Shown here in pieces: positions 54,295 to 64,000 of a stretch of DNA of 64,000 nt; position 1 is the first letter of the stretch; each line of letters begins with the position of its first letter. A program made the translations under genes and the position numbers. Source of the stretch: Nematopogon swammerdamellus (Eukaryota > Arthropoda > Insecta > Lepidoptera > Adelidae); NCBI GenBank assembly GCA_946902875.1, contig OX336343.1, positions 1,960,754-2,024,753 on the forward strand. Reading direction: 5' to 3'. The notes under the pieces were generated by a model that saw only the letters and a list, made by a program, of their open reading frames with translations, was not told where the DNA came from and did no database searches.

Positions 54295-54618
54295 ACCGTG
54301 TGGGGCCGGTACTTTAACAGAATAACCCCACTGCATCTCTCCCCGTGTATGTCGTAAAAGGCGACTAAGGGATATGACTCCCTTCTTATATTACTAGGTG
54401 GTAGGGTTTAACCCGCCCGGGTTGGTACCACTGCACTGAATGAAAGGTCGGTCGAAACGGCTATGTAAATAGCTTGTATTTTCCGTCCAGTTCAGTGTAG
54501 CCGGCACGACCGAAGGGAGGCACTGACGTGGCACCAAGTTCACCCGGTGTTATGGGCTGACATCACGGATGTTGTAGGTGATGTAGCCAACCGTGTCAGT
54601 TTCCATAAAAATAAAAAA
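54295..54618 (+). repeat. SINE B, full-length with third head type
   Basis: The head accgtgtggggccggtactt, then gtcgtaaaaggcgactaagg, the body, and the tail accgtgtcagtttccataaa. The cleanest plus-strand copy. Confidence 0.88.
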
Positions 54619-55084
54619 TTACCATAAATAATGGGAATTAGACAGAAAATGAAATTCTGTATCTTAGAAAAAAATATATTACTTATCTACAGGTGCAATC
54701 GTACTATCTCACTTAGTACGAAAAGTATACCCAGAATCTACAGAAATAAAATAGTGTAGGTAGACAATTTCGATAAATTGTTCATGATGGATAAAATAAA
54801 ATTCTGTATTTTGTAAAAAAAAGATTTATTTATTTATTTATAAGATTTATTCTATTCCATCAATATCGACTCTAGTACGCCAATACATAATACCTCTTTG
54901 TACGCATGGTGTTTTTTAATACAATTCCTTTATTTAAATTCTATGAATTTGTTTTTTGCAATATATATCTTCAACTTTTAAATCACTTGTTATATTTTAT
55001 TCCCATGGTTTTTTAAAATAATTTTTACTTAAAATGAAAAGTGGGATATACCTTATTAATTTAAAAGTAATTTGGTTTCTGTAG

Positions 55085-56580
55085 GCAAACCTTCACAAAT
55101 TGGGTCGGATTGTGCCCAATAACCTTTGTAATTCCTGGCTTCATACAACTACAAGGCATACATCCCGGCGAGTGCGGTCGAGCGCATAGGCGTACTAAGG
55201 TTTGTGCCGACAGAATTCTCGAAAAAAGACATTTATGATCACATCAGTAGTGAGGTGGACATTGTGATCGGTAAGAAGATTCATGAAAAAAAAATGAAGG
55301 TGTGTTAACGCCTCTAGAAACAATAACTGTCACTTTTGCATCGGCTTATCTTCCAGAGCGAGTATACATCGACCTGTGGTCGTACAGAGTAGCGCAGTAC
55401 ATTCCGCCTGTGCTGCAGTGTTACAAATGCCTTCGCTATGGTCACTCGGCCAGTGTTTTTAAGGGTCAACAAACTTGTTCTATACAAGGACATTCTACAT
55501 TCTGGACGGGCCCTCGTCATACATTTTACCGGTAGAAAGGTGCGATAGGCGTTCTTCTATATATTCCCAATATTTAAAACAGCGTAAGAGCGCGAGCGCC
55601 TCATACATCACGTTACGTTTCCGCTCTGTGAACGTCGATAGAGTAAGACGTTTAAATGGCAATTGGATACGTATAAAGGAGAGACAACGATTGGAGTGTG
55701 CTGAATGCTCACAAATAGCGCGCCTCAATTCGGTGCGTTGTATGCCACTTCCCGATAATTTTATTCGTTGGTTCTATATGTGCTGAACAACACCACTATA
55801 AAGAATGTAATAATAATGACAACATCAAATGTGCTAATTGTAAAGGCTCATATTTTTGGCAATTTCTAAGTTCTGTCCCATGAAACAAAAAAAGATGGGA
55901 GGAAAAAAAGAATAAAATTAGTATTAGTACGTACAGTCAAATCACAAATTCATCAAGTTATGAAAAACATTTCCCATCCTTGTTACCCATATCAAAGAAG
56001 AGGCAAAATACACCTAATACATGTATAAACACCGCAGATATAGTAAATAATGATATGATAATAGAAGCTATTATAAAAACTTTAGTTAAACTAGGAAATG
56101 ACTCATCGGGAACACCAAACACTATTAAGAGAATTAAAACCCGATAAAACTACAAATGATCCTCATTTATATAGACCTATTTAACTGTCATCTTGTATCG
56201 GTAAGCTATTTGAGCAAATGATAAAAGTTAGATTAGATTGGTAGTACCAATTTGGTATGTAGAATCTCAAAATATCATACCACCGAATCAGTTTGGCTTC
56301 CGTAAAGGTAGAAGTGCTCCTGAAAATTTTATATCGTTAATATCAGATATTACAAATTCTATGCATAGTCATTCTAATACATTATTCGTTTTTCTTGATG
56401 TTCAAGGAGCATTTGATAATATAAATATTAGTCAACTGTACGAAGTGTTATTTGAAATAGGAATTACCGGCACTTTATCAAAATGGATATTTAATTTTCT
56501 CTCTAATAGAACTATGTATGTTAAATTTAACAATATACTTCATGGCCCTCGACATGCTTATAAAGGCACCTAGCAAGGCC
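55085..56580 (+). pseudogene. Degenerate non-LTR retrotransposon (gag and RT)
   Basis: 55130-55290 reads IPASAVERIGVLRFVPTEFS. 55310-55500 reads LPERVYIDLWSYRVAQYIPP, then the zinc knuckle CYKCLRYGH. 56238-56573 is RT: NQFGFRKGRSAPENFISLIS and FVFLDVQGAFDNINISQLYE, a palm strand with the Asp. Several stops and frameshifts separate the parts, and there is a stop after YKGT. Clearly dead. The gag style suggests the jockey/I group. Confidence 0.8.
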
Positions 56581-56950
56581 TTAACTCTATCGTATCCGCG
56601 GTAAGTCCAGTGTGTAAGGATGCAATCCCTGCCCTGTTCGCGTGGTGCGGAGATAATACTTCCTCCATGCCATTTACCCCCCACATATTTCTCCTAAGTA
56701 GAGTCTCAGGTCCTTCAAGGGAGGCATGAATGGCCTGTCAGGCCAACGTGGCATTTGCAATGGCCCGTATGCGACCGTATGACCATAGGCATTCTTAGAC
56801 ACCCTATGGGTGGCTCGGCGCCACATGTCGAGCTTACTATAAAAAAACATAGAACCCAAAACCAGAAGCAATTAAGTGATGACTTCATCATCTGCTCTAG
56901 CGTTAATGCAGCTTGGCATTGGCTGCATTATTTTTGACATTGATACTTAA
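56581..56950. other. Region between retrotransposon and MULE
   Basis: Contains a reverse copy (56752-56830) of the block seen at 22150 and 62880. No gene. Confidence 0.4.
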
Positions 56951-58528
56951 CTAATGTGCATGTTTCTTTCTTGGTGGTTCACAGCCAGCGGGACGCCCAG
57001 TAGCTAGCCGCTTCGATCTCCTCGTGACACCAGGTCTCCTCCTTGCGGCTGGCTGTACTCGAATAGACGCGCGCCTGTTGCGAATTTGTATCTCGCTGCC
57101 TGCTGTACTTAGAAAAGATTCTAAAGAATTGCTACTTCTTACGTTTTCCAGCCTTTTTATAAATTGTTTCATTGTTTTCTCCGTACAAGGATATGTGCGC
57201 AGTTTGGATGTTAGTAGGTTGGACAATTTATCATGCCAGGTACTAGCAGGTTGAAGCTCACACTGGGTCGATGTTGAAGAAATCTCTTCACAAGGTACCT
57301 GAAGTTCGGTCCCAGGCAAGAACATCAAACTATTTTCCACCTGTGGATCAACTGTTACAGCTGGGCTACAGACACCTAATGGGCTCTGAGAGTCCTTCAT
57401 CGGTTCATAGAACTCTTTTGGATTCACCAGATCACCCAGAGCAAGTTTAGCTATTTCGTACCGGTTATACATGGAGTGTTTTTTTAACACAATCCAGTAA
57501 ACACATACAATATGTTTGCACAACTTACCTAAACGGCCTACATCACACGAACAGGAGCCCATTACCAAATCTACATGATATTTAGTGTTGCTATCTTTTT
57601 GACTGGGAACTGTAAAGTTGCAGAAATCAGTGGTGTGAATTTGTTCCAGTGTTAGGTAGGCACTATTTTTAGCTATTTTAGGAAAAAATTGCCGGTTTTG
57701 ATCGACTCGGCCATTAGCATAGTTCCGTAATAGTCTCATGTAGTACTGTTCTAACACAGTGCAGGTGAAATCCACCAGAGACACTGCATTATATGCTTTA
57801 CACCTGGACAAAACTATGTCCTTGTAGATTCTGACTGCGGTCTCAGAGAAGTTGTTTGTTTGATTGTCACATGTTGTTGCACCTCTAAAGGCGAGACACC
57901 AGCTCTCTCGGGAACTCCAGTACTGGTCCGTGTGCTTGATCCAGTTGCTATACTTGCAACTTATTTGATCAGTTTGTAGAAGCAGAAAATTGTTGTCTGC
58001 GGAGGTTATGGTAGAGGCTGTTAGAACGTCCTGAAACAGCTTGTACATATGCTGTCGATCATCTTTACATACTTTGTGTTCCTTGGCATAAAGCCATCTC
58101 CGTACTGATTGTCCTACATGAAAAGAGCACAGGAGAAGTTGTGATTCAGGGAATACCCTTTTGAGCGCTCCCCTTTCTGCATCACTATCATCCGTCATGA
58201 AAATCTTTGGAAATCCGTTCCCTCCAAACCCATCCATACCTACTGTATCACGAACAATGTTGAAGGCAGCCTCGTACTCAATCATGGTTTGTCCTTTTGT
58301 TATAATAACGGCTATAGGAAAAACTCCAGCTTCCGTACATGTCAGCATGAAAGTGAGGGAATGATGTTCGGCATCGCAGGACGCTGTGGAGTCCACGAAC
58401 ACGATGTCTGTTGCAAACTTGTGCGCCCTCTTCATCAAATTGGTCATGCATACGATGACGAATGGATCCTCTTGAATTATGACTGTTGTGCCCATTTTCA
58501 CATACTCCGAATGTTTTTCTTTAAGTTT
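56951..58528 (-). CDS. MULE transposase with SWIM zinc finger (main exon)
   Basis: 525 codons open from an acceptor (acattttag) to the stop. DDE core of Mutator-like transposases: IVFVDSTASCDAEHHS (first Asp), MTDDSDAERGALKRVFPESQ (second Asp) with LLLCSFHVGQSVRRWL, and NNFSETAVRIYKD (catalytic Glu). SWIM finger CSCDVGRLGKLCKHI (CxC-x8-CxH). A basic C-terminal tail (RRRPGVTRRSKRLATG, PPRKKHAH) looks like a nuclear signal. All catalytic positions are present. The family includes both mobile elements and host-domesticated proteins. I could not find TIRs or a 9-bp TSD. The upstream exon at 59543-59720 joins in phase 0. Confidence 0.88.
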   Translation of the reverse strand, partial: KLKEKHSEYVKMGTTVIIQEDPFVIVCMTNLMKRAHKFATDIVFVDSTASCDAEHHSLTFMLTCTEAGVFPIAVIITKGQTMIEYEAAFNIVRDTVGMDGFGGNGFPKIFMTDDSDAERGALKRVFPESQLLLCSFHVGQSVRRWLYAKEHKVCKDDRQHMYKLFQDVLTASTITSADNNFLLLQTDQISCKYSNWIKHTDQYWSSRESWCLAFRGATTCDNQTNNFSETAVRIYKDIVLSRCKAYNAVSLVDFTCTVLEQYYMRLLRNYANGRVDQNRQFFPKIAKNSAYLTLEQIHTTDFCNFTVPSQKDSNTKYHVDLVMGSCSCDVGRLGKLCKHIVCVYWIVLKKHSMYNRYEIAKLALGDLVNPKEFYEPMKDSQSPLGVCSPAVTVDPQVENSLMFLPGTELQVPCEEISSTSTQCELQPASTWHDKLSNLLTSKLRTYPCTEKTMKQFIKRLENVRSSNSLESFLSTAGSEIQIRNRRASIRVQPAARRRPGVTRRSKRLATGRPAGCEPPRKKHAH

Positions 58529-58619
58529 CTAAAATGTAATCTTTACTCAGTAAAACATCTTAAATTAAATTAAAAATTTCGATAACATTTGGCATGGTGA
58601 TAGATTGCATCTTGCCTGA

Positions 58620-59012
58620 AGAAGAACAGGCGGTTTGGGCGTTGGCTTCTCTTGCGAGAGGTCCGAGGTTCGAATTCACACGCAGTGTGTACCAATGATT
58701 TTTTTTTGACGGAAAAATTTACGTGCACACTACACCTGTTACTTCACCGTTCGGAATCGGTGTAAAACGTAGGTCCCTTCCCTTGCCCCTTACTAGGTGG
58801 TAGGCTCAAATTGTAGCCGACTGGGTTGGTACCACCGTACTGGATGTAAGATGGCCACATAGCAGCCCCGGCTGTGTTCTCCTCTAGTCCAGTATAGCCA
58901 GCAATCCAAAAGGGAAGTCTCCGATATGGCACCTACCCTCTCGGAGGTGATATTAGCTGGTCGGAGCATGCGCAGGCCCCTTCGACTCAGTCACCCATAT
59001 CGGATTACATAA
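58620..59012 (+). repeat. SINE A in the MULE intron
   Basis: Degraded tRNA head (cttgcgagaggtccgaggtt), body, and tail atatcggattacataaaaaa. Confidence 0.8.
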
Positions 59013-59029
59013 AAAAATATAATATACAG

Positions 59030-59345
59030 GGTGTTCGGCACATCGACCGACAAATTTTTTTTGTAGGTAAGTGGGGTCATTTGCAACGTTTTGACCCTTG
59101 ATACCTTTTGTCAGATGTCACATGGTATCGAGATACGATTTTTTTTCTTTATTTTCGAAAATTATCAAAATGCCAGCTTTAAACTCTTGTAACTTTTTTT
59201 TGTTTATGATATCAGCACGAAATAAAATTTATAGAATTTTACGATGTATCTTTGTTCTTGAAAAAATATTATTTGATGAAGTTAATACCATGAAAAGGTC
59301 TTATGCCCTCCCAAAGTCCCGAGAACGAGTAAAAAGATGACAGAA
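59030..59345. repeat. Repeat with acagggtgttcggcacatcg end
   Basis: Begins atacagggtgttcggcacat, a common TE end in this window. The frame 59098-59340 is not recognised and is probably fortuitous. Confidence 0.4.
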
Positions 59346-59542
59346 TCTTAATTTGTTAATTCATTAAATGATGAGACAGTAAATGATAGCTTCATTTTCT
59401 TTTAAAAAGTTCGCTAGTTTATGCCATTTCCAACGGTATACCACATGTCATACAAATAATTCACTATGTGGTCAAAATTACGCACAGAGACAGAACAGAA
59501 TGACAAGGTTGTCAAGGTTTCAACATGTTATTAAATAAATAC

Positions 59543-59720
59543 CTGGATTACACCTTCAAAAGCTCTTTGTTCTAAATTCAGTCGGCGCCACTCATCGTAC
59601 CAATGATAGACTGTGCGAGCTTTAGGATTTGTGGAACCATTCGCCAACTGTTTTTCCTCGCTTGTCATTTCTAACTTTGTTAGGTGAAAGTTGATGGCTT
59701 CCATTACCCCCATTCCATTG
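59543..59720 (-). CDS. Probable upstream exon of the MULE gene
   Basis: Acceptor aatcatttcag, donor ATCCAG|gtattt. It codes NGMGVMEAINFHLTKLEMTS through YHWYDEWRRLNLEQRAFEGV. The phase-0 donor joins the phase-0 acceptor at 58528 to give FEGVIQ-KLKEKHSEYVK, a natural helix leading into the DDE domain. The intron (58529-59542) contains a SINE A. A further upstream exon is expected; a donor-like CGCCG|gtaaag at about 59785-59795 would match in phase. Confidence 0.65.
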
Positions 59721-59784
59721 CTGAAATGATTACATTTGTATAGAGTAGAAAAATAAAGAAAAACCACAATTTTTGAAGTGAAAA

Positions 59785-59995
59785 CTTCTTTACCGGCGCT
59801 TGGCACTTTTTTTAGATGGGTAGAAAATGTTAAACTCGCGTCAGAACTCGCGTCAGATCCGTAGCCTGATCAAAAAAGCGTAAGATTCGAATCTTCTTTA
59901 GCGGCGCTTGGCACTTTTTTAGATGGGTAAAAAATGTTAAACTCGCGTCAGATCCGTAGCCTGATCGAAAAATCTAAAGATTCGTTGAAATTATG
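59785..59995. repeat. Tandem duplication of about 105 bp
   Basis: Two copies of ggcgcttggcacttttttta, then actcgcgtcagatccgtagc and ctgatc-aaaaa. The first copy itself has a doubled cgcgtcaga segment. Confidence 0.75.
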
Positions 59996-61086
59996 GATGA
60001 AAGTTGATTTTTCTGAAAAATTAACTTTTTGATGTAAAATAATTATAATAGTTCTGTAGTGTAAAATTTTTTATGTAATATAAATTGTCATGATTGTCTA
60101 CGATAGCGCAATAAATGAATATTGTATTTTACCACATAAATGATAGTACTTTTATACTGATAAATAAAACAATTCGTGCGAAATTATTCCCTAACCATTC
60201 CAAAATATTCAAAAATGCACAACATTGTTTTTTTTTTTCACTTTTCGATATTTTTGATTGCGAGCGTGTGGATAAGTATGTCAATTACCCACCTCATCTG
60301 TTGAGATTAGTCAGCTAACTGACCGCTCGGTCACTTAGCTGATTTGGATCAACATACATCAACTGTTGAAGTGATCTGAATCAATGATTCGGATCAATAA
60401 TTCATTCAGATCAGTTACTCATTTTGGTTCAGTGATGGAATTATAGTGAGCGAGTGAGTGAGTGATTGAACAAGAGCAACGAATGCATACGGATTACTGA
60501 CGGAACCACTGACACTGAGGGAGGGACGATGTTGACTTGAGGCCAGATGGCGTAGTAACAAACAAACAACCAATAAATTGTTCTTTAATGACCCAGCCCT
60601 CACCACCACACACAATACAAAAGTATTTGTTTCAATCAATTCTCAGAACCTTTTGGCAATTTCGTAAACATGATCATCATAAACAATTCGTCTTCTAAGT
60701 AATTTCTGTTGTATTGTAATACAGTTTGTTCATAGGTAGTAGTAGGAAGAGTAGTCAAGGAGAGCGATCTGCGAGCATCTGAGAGCGAGACTCGAATCGA
60801 TCGAACTGATTGATTTGTCTTGTCGTGTCCGACAGCGAGCGAGCGAGCAAACGGATATGAATGACAGACTGACTGACTGCCTTAGCGAGCGAGCGGGCGG
60901 ACGGAACGACCGATCGCGCCGGCCGCCGCGGAGCACGCATCAGTGAGTGATCTGTTTAACTGAAAAGAAAAGATTCGAATCACTCAAGTGATGGGAATCT
61001 TTTGAGTCGATCAATCGCTCAGTTGCCAAGATTAGGTTGAGATGCGAGCGGGTCAACTCCCACGACTTGGTTACATCGCCAGTATT
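59996..61086. other. Intergenic, low-complexity GC-skewed segments
   Basis: 60340-60430 has repeated gatc-rich words (gattcggatcaataattcat). 60440-60470 and 60830-60900 have gagtgagtgag and gagcgagcgagc runs. No gene supported. Confidence 0.4.
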
Positions 61087-61472
61087 GCCATTGCCAAAGG
61101 TGGGCACCATTAATTAGAAATTTAACTTCGTTAATCCTACTTCCGTTACTCAAAAACTTAACTTCGTTAATCACCAAAGCGTTAGTTCAACGCTAATGTA
61201 ACGGAAGTTAATGAAAGTTCGTTTATTCGTTAGCGTTAATCGTATATATCGAATTGATTATTAAACTTTCATAATTCATGAGTTTTTATTTTATTTTAAG
61301 AGTAATTCTATTAATCAGGCACTGTATTGCCATTTACTTAGTTAATCATTTAAACACGCAACACAACAAAGATGGTTACATTGGCTAGGTTAGCTTTATT
61401 TATGTTTATAATATAATAGAATAGGTTATGTTGTGTTAGTGATGTGATGTTACCATTGAGTTAGAGGTTGTA

Positions 61473-62375
61473 CTAGAGGAAACACTAAGGAAACACTAAC
61501 ACTTTCGCCTCATCGAAGAGAGTTGACTAACAAACTTCCAGTCAGTCGACTCCCGGCGGCCGTCGATGTTAGTCGTGTGTGTGATATGATAATGTGAATA
61601 CCGAGCCGAGCTACAAGTCGACAACATGTCGTGTGTTTTTCGATACTGCCATAACAATAGCGTGAACACATCAAAATCTAAAGGAACAACATTCCACAAG
61701 TAAGTAAGACGCTTCTTTTACTACAATTTGTTTGCCAAAATAATTTACATTATTACCTAAAGGCCGCCATGCCACTGCGCCAATGCGCATAACAGCGCTG
61801 CAGCGTTAATAGACGGTCGCTATTGTTTTTACTATGCGTGCGTGGAACAGCGCACAAGCATTTAGCTTCAATGCTTACAAAGTAAACTTCGCGCGAAGCG
61901 AGACACTAAATATGGGCTGTGCTACAGTGCGAGCGAGAGTTGTAGATTCATGATTATTCCTACCCCTAACCCTATTCGTTCCGCAAACGCCGTGCGCGAC
62001 GAAATTCAGCGCTGCACATCGTTAGACGATCGCTATTTATTTTAATACTGGTGCTGCATGCAGCGTTTATATTTAGCTTCACAGCTGCTTAATACCCCGA
62101 TTCATTCCACAAACTCCGCCTACTTACCAACACTGATGGCCCGTCTGTGTTAGCTCGTGCACAACGTAATTGCAGCGCTGCACATCGTTAGACGATCGTA
62201 ATTTATTTTAGTACTGTTGCTGCGTGCAGCGTTTACTTAGCTTCACAGCTGCTTCACGGCGTATGCGTCACAGAATAGATACTGCTTGCATTCCCCTGCC
62301 CGCTCGACCTTTCCTCATACCGCAGTTTTTGTTGTCAAAGATTCGTTCAATCTTTCTTAGTAGTGTTTCCTCTAG
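61473..62375. mobile_element. Inner TA-flanked element holding a THAP exon
   Basis: Ends CTAGAGGAAACACTAAGG and CTAGAGGAAACACTACTAAG (reverse), each flanked by TA. The right half has two diverged repeats (catcgttagacgatcg, ttagcttcacagctgctt at about 62030 and 62180). 903 bp. Confidence 0.65.
61626..61699 (+). CDS. First exon of a THAP-domain protein (partial)
   Basis: ATG in cgacaacatg context encodes MSCVFRYCHNNS, then KGTTFHK, followed by AA|gtaagt. This is the start of the THAP C2CH DNA-binding finger (Cys-x4-Cys followed by the conserved T-FH). Only 24 full codons are visible. I found no continuation downstream. It lies inside two nested TIR elements, so it may be a captured or transposon-borne exon rather than a host gene. 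Confidence 0.7.
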
Positions 62376-62714
62376 TATAACATTATTTCTCTATGGATGT
62401 TACGTACAAACAAGTGGAATAATTTGATGATTCGAGTTTAAAGATTTGAACATTTTCTCCACTGAAGTTATGATACATGTACGGACACGATCTGAGTTGG
62501 AATTTCGTACGATAATTATCGTACGTAGAGATAGATACAAGATAGAATTAACGGATAACGGACTTAAAGTTAATGAAATAAAAACTATTAACGGAACTTA
62601 AGTCCGTTAATAGTTTTGTACATTAACGCTATCGTTAAAAAGTTAGGCACATTGTTAACTTCGTTAATAACGGATTAACGGATTAACGATAACGCGCCCA
62701 GCTATGGCCATTGC

Positions 62715-63412
62715 TATTTTAGCTGGCGAGTCGATTTCGAAGTGCCTTATTTATTATCTACTTTACTTTAATTCCTACATATTTTATTTGTCATTCAACA
62801 CATCAACTATTCCTATAGGTACTGTGAGAAGGGCAGTGCCAATATGCATTCTTTTATTGAAAGCGTGACATGTGGTGCCTAGTCACCCATTAGGTGTCTA
62901 ACGACGACCATGGACATTCGGTTGTATGCGGGGCTGCGAACGTTGTGCCGGTCTGACAAGTGCTTATTCACGCCCACTTAAAGGACCCAAGGCTACTTGG
63001 GGGAAATATATGAACATGGAGAGCATTCCAGAGTTTACCGGTTCTGTAGCCCCATCTTGCTCCATCCTAAAACTTCCTCCGGTCTGCACTGAGTTGAAAT
63101 AATGGCGGTTACTGTGCATAATAGAGAAGTACTTAAGCATTTGTGTAGAGTTGGATGTAGGTAGGTAACATATAAGGTCTTTCAAAATTAGATAATAGTA
63201 CGCTAAGGGGGGGTTCTGTATTATATAGGGAGTAAAATCTATATAAAATTTTTTGGACCTTGGGCTTTTTTTATGTAAAATGTTTTTTTATGTATTTAAA
63301 TAAAAAAATAGGTGGTTGCTTTTTATAGCCTAATCGATTCAGTTTCATAACAGTAACCAAACAAATCTTCATTACCATAAGTTGTTAAAAAAAATCAAAT
63401 TCTTTCTATTCT
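62715..63412. repeat. Repeat scraps before the last hAT
   Basis: 62872-62985 is the gtgtctaacgacgaccatgg block shared with 22150. 63175-63215 (ataaggtctttcaaaattag) is an end of the MITE family at 38352. The remainder is AT-rich. Confidence 0.5.
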
Positions 63413-63420
63413 ATCTATAC

Positions 63421-63965
63421 CAAGGCTGCCCAACCTTTTTAACAGTCGGGCAAAACGGATGATTCAAAAATCACAGGCGGGCCACTGACTACTGACAGTT
63501 CGTATTTTCAAATATTTAAAGGCCAAATATTTAAGGCTTGCAGGGTAATCTTCTTTTGGTACCAATTTCATGAAATCTAAAAATTCTTCTGAAGAAGTTT
63601 CTGACTTTGAAGATATTTTTTCTGAACAAAAGGTTTTTTAGGGCAGAATGATTTTGCAGGTCAGTGAGTTCCAACTGAATATTAGCAGGGTAACTGATTA
63701 TTTCAGTCAAACTGATTGTAAAAGGATTCACAAAAAAATGTAAATTTGTTTTTATACTTTCGAAGTCGTGGAATCTGCTCTCAAACGACTGTAATAAGCA
63801 TCTAATATTAGATTCGTACTTAGTACAATGGCTAGTGGCGATATTGAGAGCGAGATATTGATATATCACTACTAATTGTTGTTTCGAATTGGCAATTTTG
63901 AAACTTGCTCACACGGGCGGCGGGCCATTCAAAATTCGTTCCAGCCCAGGGGTTGGGCAGCCTTG
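63421..63965. mobile_element. hAT deletion derivative with a transposase remnant
   Basis: TIR CAAGGCTGCCCAACC in exact inverted copies and exact 8-bp TSD ATCTATAC (63413-63420 and 63966-63973). On the reverse strand 63531-63869 is open and reads RCLLQSFESRFHDFESIKTN, then FFVNPFTISLTEI, then IQLELTDLQNHSALKNLLF. This is the LELTDLQ region of GTF2IRD2/ZBED5-like hAT transposases. The catalytic core and dimerisation end are missing. Confidence 0.88.
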
Positions 63966-64000
63966 ATCTATACTATCTATAGGTACTAATAAAACTAAAA

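Larger units (their letters stand above)
61095..62706. mobile_element. TIR element with 8-bp TSD, carrying a nested element
   Basis: Exact TSD GCCATTGC at 61087-61094 and 62707-62714. Ends CAAAGGTGGGCACCATTA and CATAGCTGGGCGCGTTA (reverse), then cgttaatcc-type repeats on both sides. An 8-bp TSD fits hAT or P superfamilies. 1612 bp. Confidence 0.8.

Overview
This window is eukaryotic and most likely from a moth or butterfly. The genes have GT-AG introns. The DNA is AT-rich and packed with nested transposable elements typical of Lepidoptera: tRNA- and 5S-derived SINEs, RTE and other non-LTR fragments, hAT derivatives with 8-bp target-site duplications (TSDs), and the (CTGT)n/(GACA)n repeat family. 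No ribosomal, tRNA or CRISPR locus is present. The tRNA-like and 5S-like stretches are SINE heads. No database search was possible, so family names rest on motif recognition and splice-phase consistency.

Host genes. (1) Positions 634-20691, plus strand: a nudE/NDEL1-type dynein-regulator gene. Six internal exons join in perfect phase, and there are two phase-compatible alternative last exons. (2) Positions 42181-30536, minus strand: a complete seven-exon PIGQ gene (GPI-GlcNAc transferase subunit Q), 485 residues, all junctions in phase. (3) Positions 48928-47435, minus strand: an intronless secreted S28-family serine peptidase of 497 residues with its catalytic triad.

Transposase-type genes. 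There is an intact 723-codon hAT/ZMYM-like ORF at 43106-45277. A MULE transposase with a SWIM finger lies on the minus strand at 56951-58528, with an in-phase upstream exon at 59543-59720. A THAP-domain first exon (61626-61699) sits inside two nested terminal-inverted-repeat (TIR) elements.

Layout. Positions 1-20.7 kb hold nudE with TE-filled introns, including a 2.6-kb foldback element made of about 20 units that each carry a YY1/Pho-like motif. Positions 20.7-30.5 kb are intergenic repeats. Positions 30.5-42.2 kb hold PIGQ, whose introns carry four hAT elements with 8-bp TSDs; one of these landed exactly on a splice donor. The hAT ORF follows at 43-45 kb, the peptidase at 47.4-49 kb, nested MITEs and retrotransposon remnants at 49-56.6 kb, the MULE at 57-60 kb, and more hAT-like elements to the end. 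The genes show no shared pathway: nudE acts with dynein/Lis1, PIGQ in the ER membrane, and the peptidase is secreted.
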